The notes beneath the pieces were generated by a model that saw nothing but the letters and a program-made list of their open reading frames with translations, had not been told where the DNA came from and searched no databases. The translations under genes were made by a program, and so were the position numbers. DNA of 19,423 nt from Parachlorella kessleri (Eukaryota; Chlorophyta; Trebouxiophyceae; Chlorellales; Chlorellaceae): positions 1-19,423 of the forward strand of contig BBXU01003380.1 in NCBI GenBank assembly GCA_001598975.1. The letters are read 5' to 3'. Below, in pieces: positions 9,690 to 19,408 of this stretch. Position 1 is the stretch's first letter. Each line of letters starts with the position of its first letter.

Positions 9690-12600
9690 TCACTCCTTCT
9701 TCTTCCCATTGACTGGCAAGAAGCTGCGTAGCTGTGCCAGTGTGAGTAGGCTGTCCAGCCCTTGTGTGGCGGAGGGCGTAAGGTACCTACAAGGCCACGT
9801 GCAACGTCAACTGTGGCTTGGGAATTGCGGGGTTGTCACGCTGCATGCCCTACAATACCAGGACAACTAGCAGGCTACGGGGAATAGGAGCATGGAACAG
9901 CACAGACAAACCAAGCCCACCATAATAATTCCATACCAGCCTGCCACCCACCTGGCCAGGTCCATTCCCAGCGCCGCCAGGTTGAGCAGCCGCATGGCCA
10001 CCCAGATCCACAGCAGGCCCTGGTGGGTGGCGGAGGCGGCGGCCAGGGCCACCAGGGACAGCAGGCAGCCCAGCGTGGCGCGGGCAGCGATCCAGTTGGT
10101 GTCGGAGCAGCCCAACAGGCCACCCTCCAGCACCGTGCCCAGCGCATCCAGGGGCTGCGGGGGCAGGCAGGCAGACAGGCTGGAGGGTGACGATGCGTGT
10201 GGCAGAGAGGGAGACGGCGGGCTTCTCACCGGGCCAACAGCCCCCGGGGAACTGCCCAACCGGGCAACTTGTGTGGCTCCTGCAAGTGCCGCTCGCTGGA
10301 ATAAACCAATGGCGGGGCTAGCAACCACCAGTCTATGCCTGCACAGCACAGTCGGCTGCATGCTGCTGCGCAGAGAGAGACAGCATGTGGCGGGCCTGGG
10401 TCTACCACGGGCTGGCTGCTGGGGCGCAGCACTCACCATGAGGACCAAGATCAGCGGCAGCACCTCGGAAATGTCTGCCAGCACAACATTGTCCTGCGTG
10501 AACAGGCCTGGCAGCACCGCCCGGCCTACAACAGCAGCCAGCAGGCAAAGCTTCAAGCCTACAATGATGCCACTGGTACATGATACCCCTACCAGGCTAC
10601 CTCGCTCAAGGCTGGATGGCAGTACACGTACGAAACCGACCAGGCCTCAACTGGTTGACTGATTATCTCGCAACCGAGGGGGTCGACCCGTGTGCCACGC
10701 AGACGGTTGTCTATTTCTATCCCTTCAGATCAGCCGAGCCACAACACCAGCCTCAGTTGTTGTACCCTGCACTATATGTGCATCCCTATGCACTCCCCAG
10801 CAGCAGCACCCCACTCCCGCGCCCACCCCCACCTGCATAGAGGACCAACCCCAGCACAAGCGACGTGCCCACCGCCAGCTGCGAGATGCGCGCCATGATG
10901 CGCGCCGCCTCACCCTCCCGCCCGTGGCTCAGCGTGGTGGACACAAGGCTGTGAGCCGTCACATTGAAGGCGATGAAGCCCTGCACCACTCCAGCCCCCC
11001 TGTCAGCACATGGTGATGAGTGACACACGCTGCCAAGGGGACTGGCAGCCGCTCGGCCTGGCAAGCCTGCACCCGCGTGCATTGCATCTCAGCTCCCGCG
11101 GCCTCCCAATTCTGCCTGCCTGCCTGCCTGCCTGCCCGGGCAGTTGTTCCGCACCCGGTCAGTATGATGCGCAATGCTGCCTGCTGATGCTGCCCTCCCA
11201 AAACAACCCTTGCCTTAAAACCCCTCCACCTGCCTTGGGACCCTCCCTCCCAGTGGGTCGCACCCTCACTCTGGGCTGCCTTGAACAAGAGCTCACGGCT
11301 GCTGGGCCTGGTGCCACACCCCCTGCCACGCAGCTCCCCACTACCATAGGCACGCCTGCCAGGCCGTACCTGTAGCCAGAAGCCCATGAGCTGGCGCAAG
11401 ATGACGTGCGCGCCCAGGTTGGCTGGGCCCAGGGAGGTAGCCAGCGAGGTGGCCACCAGGGTGGGGGCCAGTGCTGACATGTTGTTGATGCTCAGCGAGA
11501 GGGCCATGCGGAGGTAGGGCTTTATGTCATTGAGGGAGGGCAGCTGTAAGAGGTCCCTCGGGTCGAATGCCTGCTACCACGCCAGGAGGGGGGGGGGCCA
11601 AGTCATTGAGTGATGAGAGACTGACAAGAGCGCAACAGAAGACAGGCCAGCGGCAAGCTACCAGGGTACCATGTGGCATGTGCATGGAGTGGGGCGGCCC
11701 GTCCGCAGGTCAACCACCAGTCAGCAAGTGAGGCCCATCACCGCACCCCCCCGCCACTACCAACCAGCCCAGGGAAGCCGCATGGAATACCCATGCGAGC
11801 CACACCACCGCCCCCCCTACCCTACCCTCTCTCTGCGGCACGGACCTTGTTCCGTGCCAGCAGCCACAGCATGACGACTGCGCCTGTCCACTGGCTCAGG
11901 GCTGCTGCATAGCCCGCCCCCTCCATGCCCATCGACAGCCCAAAAATAAGGCCCAGGTCCAGGACCACCAGCGCCACAAGGTAGGCCAGCGACCCTGCAC
12001 CCCACCCGCAGCCAGCGAGACCTGAGCATACCGAGGCATTCAGAGCGCTGTGAGCAGTGCGGGAGGGCACCAGACAAAACCAAGTGATATCATCACCGGT
12101 GGCGGGTTGTCCAGCTGGCCCATGGCACTGCCCAAAGCTAGGTGCACAAAACCTACGGGCCTTCATGTCCCCCTCTAAATTGTAACCTGCTGCTGCCTTG
12201 CTGGCCAGGCCTGCCTTGCTATGCCCTGCTGCCACAGCAGCGCTGGCCGGCGTGCCCCCTCCCTGCTGCCACCTTGCACCCCTCACAAACGCGGTGGGTG
12301 TGCACCAGGGGGTGGGGGCTGGCCTGGCCAAACCCGAAAGCAAGGCAGGCTGCACAACTGACGGCCTCCCATGCGCTCGCTCACCCAGGAGCGGCGTGGT
12401 CATGTCCTTCATGCCACGGCAGGATCCGATCCCCGTCATCATGATGAGGGCGGGGGGGATGCCCCAGGCCCTCCCTTTCAGGTACAGTACGGCGAATGAA
12501 GCCACCGTGATGTCAGACGACATAACTGCAAAATCCGCCGGCAGCGAAGGAAGTTAGTCTTCCAATACCAGCACTTGCCATGCCAGGTAGGCAGCTCAGG

Positions 12601-13538
12601 TAAGGCCAGCCACAGCAACCGGGAGCGCCAGCAGCCACACAATAAGACGTCAGATTTAACTCTCCAGCCCCCTTACATGTGACAATGTCTGCCGCTTTCA
12701 GGGTGACCACCCACTGCAGCAGCACCCCGCAGGCCAGCGCCACCCACATGCCCTGTGCTGTCCTCCGCGAGGCCTGCTCAAAAGCACAGAGGGAGTGCAC
12801 ACAAGGTGGCGTCAGCCGAGAGTGGACTAGCAGTGGCACAGCCTGTCTCTTGTGAAGTGCAGATACAGGCTGCCAAGGCAGGGCTGCATTAGGTAGTAAG
12901 CAGCTTATGATGCAAGGCCTCGTTACAGGGAAAGCTCATCCACATGGGAGCTTACCTTGCGAGTGTCCTTCTTGGCCATGGCATCTGCTACCTTGGGCGT
13001 CGTGGCAAAGACCAGGCTGGCAAAGAACCCAAGCGAAAATTGAAACAAAACTGTGCCAAGTCCAGCTGCGCCAAGCTCTGCGACCCCTCTGCACTTCGTG
13101 GGAAAAGCACAGTCAACATCATGTCAACTTGAAAAAAAAACCTATATCAGTCAGTGCCAGAATAAGCAGGCAAGGCTGGACTCACAGTCTCCCTATGATC
13201 ACGGTATCTGCAAGCTGCTGCAGTGGCTCAAGCAACAGGGCCACCAGGGCGGGGAGGAACAGTGCCCAGATGTCTCTGTCATACTGAGTCAGGAGCTGCA
13301 AGCGCAGCTGTGGCAAGGCGGCGCTGCTCTCTCGTAGGAAACCTAATCTTGAGCTCTGAGCGCTGCTCCTCAGCTGCTGAGGCCGCTGAGCTGGTGTGGT
13401 CTGATCTGTTGTCTGCGTGCCGCCAGACTTCATCTTCAGATATGGTCGCACAAAGGCCGGCAGCTTAGGTTTATTAAGAATCTGTATACTTGATCTGGAA
13501 TAGCCTAGGGCAGGTTTTCGGAGGCCAGCTGCAAACAT
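9690..13538 (-). CDS. MATE-family efflux transporter, probably plastid-targeted (about 520 aa)
   Basis: Minus-strand exons are 13538 to about 13203/13186, 13075-12956, 12773-12677, 12525-12385, 11994-11846, 11570-11370, 10980-10833, 10558-10437, 10154-9948 and 9731-9690. All junctions after exon 2 are in phase. MATE proteins export organic compounds in exchange for H+ or Na+ through about 12 membrane segments. Diagnostic pieces are PALVALLLEPLQQLADTVII in helix 1, SLVFATTPKVADA, LKGRAWGIPPALIM then GSCRGMKDMTTPLLG (the conserved R-G-x-x-D-x-x-T-P-L block), SLGPANLGAHVILRQL, and PLDALGTVLEGGLLGCSDTN. The first 45 residues are rich in Lys/Arg/Ser/Ala without acids, like a transit peptide, as in plant plastid DTX/EDS5-type members. 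The exon 1/exon 2 junction does not resolve: the good donor gtgagt is phase 2, but the conserved frame of exon 2 needs phase 0. The C-terminus is modelled as DLARW|LRSFLPVNGKKKE; reading through exon 9 would instead end at TAG 9867. Confidence 0.85.
11113..11136 (+). repeat. (TGCC)6 microsatellite in a MATE intron
   Basis: Six perfect TGCC units lie in the intron between the exons ending at 11370 and starting at 10980. It looks like a simple slippage repeat. Confidence 0.8.
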
Positions 13539-13803
13539 CACCAGGAGACCATGACAGGCTTGACATCAAGGCTCAGTGACAAAGTGCATGGCTCGACCAG
13601 TGGGTTTTTGTTGTGTTGGTTATGACTGTGTGTCAATGAACCGACTACAACCGCAGGCTGGGAGCTGGGGTGCAGCTGCCCTTGCCACTTACGCGCCTCC
13701 ACGGTGTCAGGGTCGTCAGGATACTTCCTCGCACTGCTTCGCGGTTTTCCTGGCTGGGCAGTGTGCCAAGGTGTAAGCCCAAACAAGGGGCACTGTGCCA
13801 AGG
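13539..13803. promoter_or_regulatory. Shared 5' spacer between MATE and YidD genes
   Basis: 265 bp separate the divergent ATGs of two genes for predicted plastid membrane proteins, so a bidirectional promoter is likely. No specific element was recognised. Confidence 0.45.
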
Positions 13804-14481
13804 ATGTTGGCCTCCAAGGCACCAACTCTGACATGCGCCTCCCTGCCTAGGGGCAGTAAGTGTCTGCAACCGAGACGACAGCCCAGGCTGGCAGCTACAG
13901 CATGCCTGCAGTGTCACCAGCCGCCCTTAAAGTCGCTGGTTACCGAGCAGCCTCAGGGGAGGCAGCTGAAGGCCTATGCAACAAGGGCGCCAGAGCGCGA
14001 GCAGGGCAGGGAGAACATTGCTACAGCTAGAGAGCCGCCAGAGGACAACAGTGAGCCTCCCCAGCCAAGCGCTGGAGTCAGGTGCGTGCACTGGTGGAGT
14101 GACAGTGGCAGCACACTGCCACCGTGCTTACAACACTGCAGGTGACCGAGGCTTCAATTCTGGGAGGTTCTCTTGTATATGGGATGCCTCACAACGTTAT
14201 ATAGTTGTAAGTTTGCAGCTAAGACCAAATACTTGGCCTGCAGGGTTGCGCTGGCAGTTTTAAATTTCTACAAGGCAGGCATTTCGCCCTTGCTGCCACC
14301 CTCCTGCCGTTTCATCCCAACATGTTCTTCATATGCAATGGAGGCCTACACAGACTATGGGGTGGCTAAAGGCACAGTATTGACAGCATGGAGGCTACTA
14401 CGGTGCAACCCATTTGGGAAGAGCGGGTATGATCCTGTCAGTTGGCCACCGCCGGGCCTTGAATGGATGTTTAAGGCTTAG
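13804..14481 (+). CDS. YidD-family membrane protein insertion efficiency factor, predicted plastid-targeted
   Basis: Two exons, 13804-14081 and 14244-14481, join in phase 2 to give 171 aa. The intron starts gtgcgt and ends ctgcag. Residues 93-171 form a complete YidD domain: VALAVLNFYKAGISPLLPPS, then CRFIPTCSSYAMEAY with the conserved cysteines, GVAKGTVLTAWRLLRCNPF, and the closing GYDPVSWPPP. In bacteria YidD assists the YidC insertase; plant relatives are nuclear-encoded, and YidC's plastid counterpart is Alb3. The first 90 or so residues are rich in Ala, Pro, Arg, Ser and Gln with an acidic end, consistent with a transit peptide. The start chosen is the first ATG of the open frame. A repeat copy begins only 55 bp after the stop, so it is probably in the 3' UTR. 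Confidence 0.93.
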
Positions 14482-14938
14482 ATACGTCTTTGGTGTCCCA
14501 ATCTGTTGAAATCAATTCCTTGTACCCCCTTGATTGGATTAGGGTGGCAGGTAGTGCGAACAGAGGATAGGGGCGGACTGTACTGTTCGGGCTGGTTGCA
14601 AGCATGCTTCTGAGTCTTGCATTCGTTGTGTACTTCATGCTCTTCCACTGCTCATGGTCAGACTGGGCAGCGCAACTACCTACACTGGTAGAAAAGCCCC
14701 AGGCGTAGGTAGCAGGCCTTGACATGACATCTAGGGCTGCAGCGGCCAGTGCCTTGTACATGCTGACATCTACAGTTCTACAACTACGAGCACTTCTCAC
14801 AACAGCTGTGGGTGGTCAGCTGCGTTGTTGTGTGACTGCGCGGTACTCACTTTGAATAGTGTGCCCTCTCGCCTGGGGCTGGAATATTGCACCCAGCAAG
14901 ATGACACCTTGGTTAGACAGACGGCCCTAGCAAGTCCT
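14482..14938. other. Convergent 3'-3' spacer between YidD and p34-like genes
   Basis: No supported coding exon. It holds copy 3 of the dispersed repeat near its left end. Short open frames on both strands show no family features. Confidence 0.5.
14537..14620 (+). repeat. Dispersed repeat, copy 3
   Basis: Contains GGGTGGCAGGTAGTGCGAAC, then AGAGGATAGGGGCGGACTGTA, CGGGCTGGTTGCAAGCATGC and the shared tail TGAGTCTTGC. Its middle is clearly diverged from copies 2 and 4, but both ends align. Confidence 0.75.
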
Positions 14939-16147
14939 TCAGCTTGAAACCTGAGCCCCACTTGCCACCGGGCCACTGGTTTCCTGCTCGCTGTCTGCTT
15001 CACTGCTGTTTTCTTCATCATCCACACCATCCTCATCCACACCCAGGGCAGACATCAAGCGCAGCATGAGTGCTGCTGCAGCCTCTCGCCTCTCACTGTC
15101 ACCCAGTAGCTCCAGGCGGTCGCGGGCACCTGCGCGGCAGTCACAGCGCGCCTCCTTACCAAGACGTGGCTAAGAAACAGGCTACATAACCCTCACTTCA
15201 GCAGTGCAGCAGCTCACCACGCCATGCGCTAAGGTGGGAAAGACCCATTGCCGCCTCTAGTATGGGGAAGTGCAGTGCATGCAGTCATCATTATAAGACA
15301 ACCGCATCCGGCACAGCTTCAATATCCCGACGCTGGCAGCATCCATACCTGCCAGCTCCGCAAAAAGTAGATCCAGCTGTTCTGTCTGCTCCTCAGCGAC
15401 TGCTAAGCTAGTACCTGCTGGCTGCTGCTGCTGCTCCTGCTGCTTTACAGACTGACTTGTGTGCGGGCTGGTTTCAAGCTTGTTGCCTGCTGCTAGCAGT
15501 GGGGCACCTCCCTGCTGCTGCTGCGGTAATGTAGAGGCATCATCCGAAGCACTGTCTTTTAGTGTCCTGTCGCCGTGACCTGTTCCTCGTGGCTTCAGAC
15601 GCAGACCGGGCCAAGTGTGGGCATGGAGTGCCTCAACCACACGCTGTAAGCCCTCTGCCTCATCACCTTCCTGCCCCAGTGCCTGAACTTCCAGCTGCGG
15701 CTGCAGTGGTGGCCGCTCCTGCTGCTGTGGCGCAACCTCAATATATTCTATAAGCTGCTCTGCACACCACTCCTGTGCATCAGCTAGCCACTGTTGCTGG
15801 GCCACAGGCTCGCTGCCTCCTCCAGGGGAGTGGGTGGCAATTGCAAGCTTGACAGCAGGGTCTACCCCCTGCTGTTCCCACCACTGCTGTAAGCTTGTAA
15901 AGCTGTCGCGCCTGGTCGCGTTAAATACCAGCACCACTGCCTGCTGACTGGCAGCAATCTGATCAGCAGCGCCGCCTCCGTCCATGTGTGCGATCTGAAA
16001 CACCACCTTGGCTGTGTAATACTTGTTATCAAGCGTCCAGGGGGTGCTGGTTGTGTTGCTAGCCAACGGGCGGCCCACAATGCGACTCAATAGCTCATGC
16101 TTGTCGACGGCCTCGGTACCAACCAGGAGAACTTGCGGCGTTGTCAT
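14939..16147 (-). CDS. Alpha/gamma-adaptin-binding protein p34-like (AAGAB/IRC6 type)
   Basis: Two minus-strand exons, 16147-15349 and 15129-14939, join in phase 1 to give 329 aa, close to human AAGAB (315 aa). p34 is a cytosolic chaperone for assembly of AP-1 and AP-2 clathrin adaptors. The N-terminal half is a Rab-like pseudo-GTPase. Beta strand and degenerate P-loop are PQVLLVGTEAVDKHELLSRI, lacking the normal GK[S/T]. Next come a central AVVLVFNATRRDSFTSLQQW and the p34-typical EYIEVA at about 134-139. GDEAEGLQRVVEALHAHTWP (161-180) matches the conserved segment before the linker. A Gln-rich linker (about 205-245) leads to the C-terminal helical region LDLLFAELAG, DRLELLGDSERREAAAALML and an acidic Ser/Glu tail. 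The open frame extends upstream to 16219 but only from a GTG, so ATG 16147 is the start. Confidence 0.85.
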
Positions 16148-16560
16148 CGGCACCAGGCAACACAAAAGATCGAGAATCAAAGCGAATAAAAGGTGCAGAA
16201 GCAGATCAAAGTAAAGCACGAGGTTGTTTGACTGAGGTGTGTGGTACAGGCACTACTCAAGCTTAAGGACGCAAGGCCAGGATGGTGCTGCAGTTCCCAG
16301 CATTGATAATTGAATTTTTTGTCTGTAACGTTGCTGAGGATGATTGCGATATACCTTGCCATGTTGGCGCATGTCACATGCCTTTGAACTTGTACTTGAC
16401 GCCTATACATAGGTGGCAGTAATAGCTTAAGCTCTGCCCAACACATATGTTACTGGAAGCTCGACCTAGTGTGCACACCACTCGGAGACAGGTCCCTGCA
16501 CAGGTCTCCTTCTTGCTGCACAGAACGCAGCGCCGCTGTTGCAGGCGAGTAACCTGCAAT
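16148..16560. promoter_or_regulatory. Shared 5' spacer between p34-like and PGP genes
   Basis: 413 bp separate the two divergent ATGs and must hold both promoters and 5' UTRs. It is comparatively AT-rich around 16290-16400. I found no coding exon and no recognised element. Confidence 0.45.
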
Positions 16561-18562
16561 ATGACGCTCTCCAAAGGTGAGGAAGGCCTGTGAGCCGCAG
16601 GGTCAGTGTAGGCTGACACAGGGCTCCAGCGCTCTGTATCCCTGCATAGGCTCTGCAAAACTAGGAAACAACATATGTATCCTCCCACATCTCCTATAAT
16701 GTACAGGGCCTAGGGTACTTCATACCGTCCACCTGGAGGCCAAGGATGGGGAAAAGGCCCTGGATGGCATCAAAACTTGCATTCTCGACTGTGACGGCGT
16801 GCTTTGGAGAGGCAAGTCTCCCTTGAACAAGAGTGGCTAATGGCAACTGCACACTCAATATCATTCTTAGCAAGGCTGAAAGACGACATCCGCTTGCCTT
16901 TGCAGTGCAGGCAACGAACTCATCCCTGGCACAAGGGAGGTAAGGTCGCGTTCTTTGGGTCCAGCAGTCCATGTGTTGTAGTTGCTTGCTGCCAAGTTCG
17001 GTGGTCGGGGTGAATCGTTAGCCGCTCCTGGCCCTGTCTGATACTTGCCCTGCAGGAGCTAAGACATGGGTGGCCGCTCTGCCCTCAATGTTGCAGGCCC
17101 TTGCAGCACTTCTCGCCCGTGGCCAGCGCCGGCTCTTTGTCACCAACAACAGCAGCAAGTCGCGGCAGCAGTACCTGGCCAAGTTTGCCAGCCTGGGGAT
17201 CGAGGTAGACCCCGAGGAGATTGTGCCTTCCTCCTATGCAGCAGCAGCCTACCTGCAATCCATCGCATTCCAGGGGACAGCCTTTCTAGTGGGGGGCTCT
17301 GGCATGTGTCAGGAGCTGGAGGCGGCGGGTATCCATTACCTGACCCTGCCCCCACAGCGGCAGCCATGGACGGTGGATTCCCTGAAAGAGCTGCAGCTGG
17401 CAGGAGGTATCGGCGCGGTGGTGGTGGGGTTTGACGAGCACTTCTCGTACGAGAAGCTGTGCTATGCCAGCGTGTGCCTGCGGGAGATCGAGGGCTGCCA
17501 CTTTGTGGCTACCAACCTGGACCATGCGGATAATATAGGTGAGCGTATGAGGCAGTCAATCACTCGTGCGGCAGATGGCCTGAAGCCGATGCACACGGCT
17601 TGCGCGAGTGTGCATCTCCCCAAGCTAGCTCGAGGTGACACCCTGCAACAGGGGAGGTTACCGTGCCCTCTCCACTGGGTGATGCCTGCCTACCTACCAG
17701 GGGACACAAGACTAGCAGTGGTGGGTACACTTACGCTGGCATCGTACATTCCACCCTCGACAACCCTTTGGGCAAGGACTTCAATGCAAGCAAGTGCCAG
17801 GCCGTAGTCCATGCGCTGCTCCTGGTGGTGCCGCAGGTAATGGCCGCATGATGCCGGGCACGGGGTGCATCGTGGCAGCCATTGAGACAGCTGCCTGCCG
17901 GCACGCCTTCAATGTCGGCAAGGGGGGCGCCTGGCTGCTGCCGTTCCTGTGCGACAAGTATGGGGTCAAGCCGCACGAGGTAATGGCACTGGTCCTCAAA
18001 CATAGCCCGCGGCAGCACTAGTCCCTGTGTCATGTTGTGTACTTCCCCGGAGGGTGCTTCCCTACCTTCTGGCCCAGTTCAGCGCTAGGTTATTTCTTGG
18101 CCAGCATGGTCGCATCCATGGCCGCCCATGCTTTGCTGCTGCTCTACAATGCAAATTGATTAGTAGAGTGACCTTCCTGCCGCTTGGTCGGGGTGCCCCA
18201 TGCATGCATGCTGGAGGCGGCCATTGCGTCCTGCTTGCTGTAGCTGACGGCAGGGCGATTCCACTCAGCTTCAGCTCTGCAGGACGCTTCCACTCCTTGC
18301 ACACCCCGCTAGCTGCCTGTGGCACCTGGGCCGACTCGGCTTTGTTACTAGTGGACCTACCGTAACATCATTGTCTTGCATGCAGGCCTGCATCGTGGGT
18401 GACCGGCTGGACACAGACATAGCGCTGGGCAAGGCGGGCGGGCTGCGAACCATCCTGCCACTCACTGGGGTCACCACGCATGTGGACCTGCAGGCTGCGG
18501 ATGGGGACATGCTGCCGGACTTTGTCGTCCCCTCCTTCGCTGCCATGCTGGGGTTTTCTTGA
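16561..18562 (+). CDS. PGP: Phosphoglycolate phosphatase, eukaryotic PGP type (HAD superfamily)
   Basis: Six exons: 16561-16576, 16707-16811, 16911-16939, 17097-17538, 17837-17979 and 18386-18562, all in phase, 303 aa (family about 300-320). The enzyme hydrolyses 2-phosphoglycolate, the first photorespiratory step, or related small phosphates. HAD motif I is LDCDGVLWRG, with nucleophile Asp33 and general acid/base Asp35. Motif II is FVTNNSSKSR with Thr66. A C2-type cap follows (EIVPSSYAAAAYLQ through VVVGFDEHFSYEKL). Motif III lysine is Lys226 in NVGKGGAW, and motif IV is VGDRLDTDIALGKAGG with Asp251 and Asp256. The tail HVDLQAADGDMLPDFVVPS is typical. The intron at 16812-16910 uses a GC donor (gcaagt). 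The first exon (MTLSK) is inferred from phase and a good gtgagg donor and is the least certain part. No clear plastid transit peptide is present in this model, so a cytosolic form or a missed upstream exon is possible. Confidence 0.92.
16812..16910 (+). other. GC-AG intron in the PGP gene
   Basis: The intron begins GCAAGT and ends GTGCAG. It joins DGVLWRG to NELIPGTRE exactly as the PGP family alignment expects. No GT donor in the vicinity gives this join. Confidence 0.8.
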
Positions 18563-18878
18563 GAGCTGGAGTTGGGAGGCTGGGCAGGCTGTTTAGAGGG
18601 TCCGGGTACGCTGCACATTTTGGTAAAAGGCTCAGGTGTGTGGCATGACGGCTTAATGTCCTAACATTCCTCTGGGCTGGCCCAGGGTCACAGAAGTGGT
18701 AAGGGGCAGTTCTAGTCCCGAACTCAGCGCAGATGGTTCCCAGTGTCCTCCTGCCTTATTCTGCTCGGGCCTTATTCCAACGCTTGTTTGAGATGCAGTG
18801 CTGCCTGGACAGCGGTTTTGCAGTGGCCCAGCTGAGTTCCGAGCTGCGGTTCACAACGCTGAGTGCCTATTGTATCGC

Positions 18879-18924
18879 ATCTCATACAACCCCACAGTTC
18901 TATCTCATACAACCCCACAGTTCT
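18879..18924. repeat. Tandem 23-bp duplication
   Basis: Two perfect adjacent copies of a 23-base unit (containing CATACAACCCCACAG) lie at 18879-18901 and 18902-18924, followed by four bases of a third. Identity is complete, which suggests a recent event. Confidence 0.9.
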
Positions 18925-19120
18925 ATCTACAAAGCGGCGTTCTGAGCACTGGGGACGCCCAGTCGCAAAGCTCGCCCACCCTCTCCCCACCTAGCAAAAG
19001 CCAACTGATGAGCCCCTTCAGTAAGGGCGAAACCGGTCATGGTTGCTGGCACCTTCCACCCTCCATCTCCCCGTCCCATGTGTCCGATGGCACCGTGGAC
19101 GTTAAAGCTTTGTATTGTAT

Positions 19121-19125
19121 TGTAA
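19121..19125 (+). terminator. Possible TGTAA polyadenylation signal
   Basis: TGTAA lies in an AT-rich run (GTATTGTATTGTAATTG) 560 nt after the PGP stop. It would place the transcript end just before the two terminal repeat copies. Confidence 0.3.
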
Positions 19126-19245
19126 TTGGGTAACCTGTTCCCTTAGCCTCACTCAAGCTGTGGCTGGTGTGCAAGTGCTACCTGCACTGCAACAAGAAAT
19201 CTCCAAGATGGAAGATCATGGGCCTTACCGGTTGAGGCATACAAG

Positions 19246-19315
19246 ATCCAGCCCTGTCAGTCCAGCTCAACTCTCACTCCCTGTTCGCACTACCTGCCAC
19301 CCATGCTAATACAAG
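19246..19315 (-). repeat. Dispersed repeat, copy 4 (truncated tail)
   Basis: Read on the minus strand it begins CTTGTATTAGCATGGGTGGC and runs through AGTGCGAACAGGGAGTGAGA to GACTGACAGGGCTGGAT. There the shared GCAGAATG...GTCTTGC tail is missing and CTTGTAT follows. ATACAAG on the plus strand bounds it at 19239-19245 and 19309-19315. Confidence 0.85.
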
Positions 19316-19408
19316 AGGCAAGACTCAGGCGCATTCTGCATCCAGGCCTGCTCGTATAACTCAGCTCACTCCCTGTTCGCATTCCCTGCCACCCATGCCA
19401 ATACAAGG
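19316..19408 (-). repeat. Dispersed repeat, copy 5
   Basis: Immediately adjacent to copy 4 and in the same orientation. On the minus strand it begins CTTGTATTGGCATGGGTGGC, continues GCGAACAGGGAGTGAG, has a diverged middle, and keeps the full tail CTGGATGCAGAATGCGCCTG then AGTCTTGCCT. ATACAAG at 19309-19315 and 19401-19407 marks its two sides. Confidence 0.85.

Noticed and set aside
9867..9947. Read-through C-terminus of MATE exon 9 giving an extra hydrophobic segment
   Set aside because: The twelfth membrane segment is already complete at DLARW. A phase-0 junction to a short polar tail fits the family better. The alternative remains possible.
9942..9951. CCTGCCACCC match to the repeat head at the end of MATE exon 9
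   Set aside because: Only about 11 bases match and flanking sequence does not continue the repeat, so it is likely chance.
9892..10662. Long plus-strand open frame (256 codons)
   Set aside because: It lies antisense to MATE exons 8 and 9, shows no family features, and is explained by the GC-rich opposite strand.
16148..16219. N-terminal hydrophobic extension of the p34-like protein
   Set aside because: The frame is open but begins at GTG with no ATG. Family members start directly before the PQVLLVG strand.
17066..17434. Plus-strand open frame overlapping PGP exon 4
   Set aside because: It is another frame of the phosphatase exon; the PGP frame carries motif II and the cap domain.
8615..19408. 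Interpretation of the dispersed repeat as a tRNA-derived SINE
   Set aside because: TGGCAGGTAGTG loosely resembles an A box, but there is no credible B box at the right distance and no poly(A) or simple tail.
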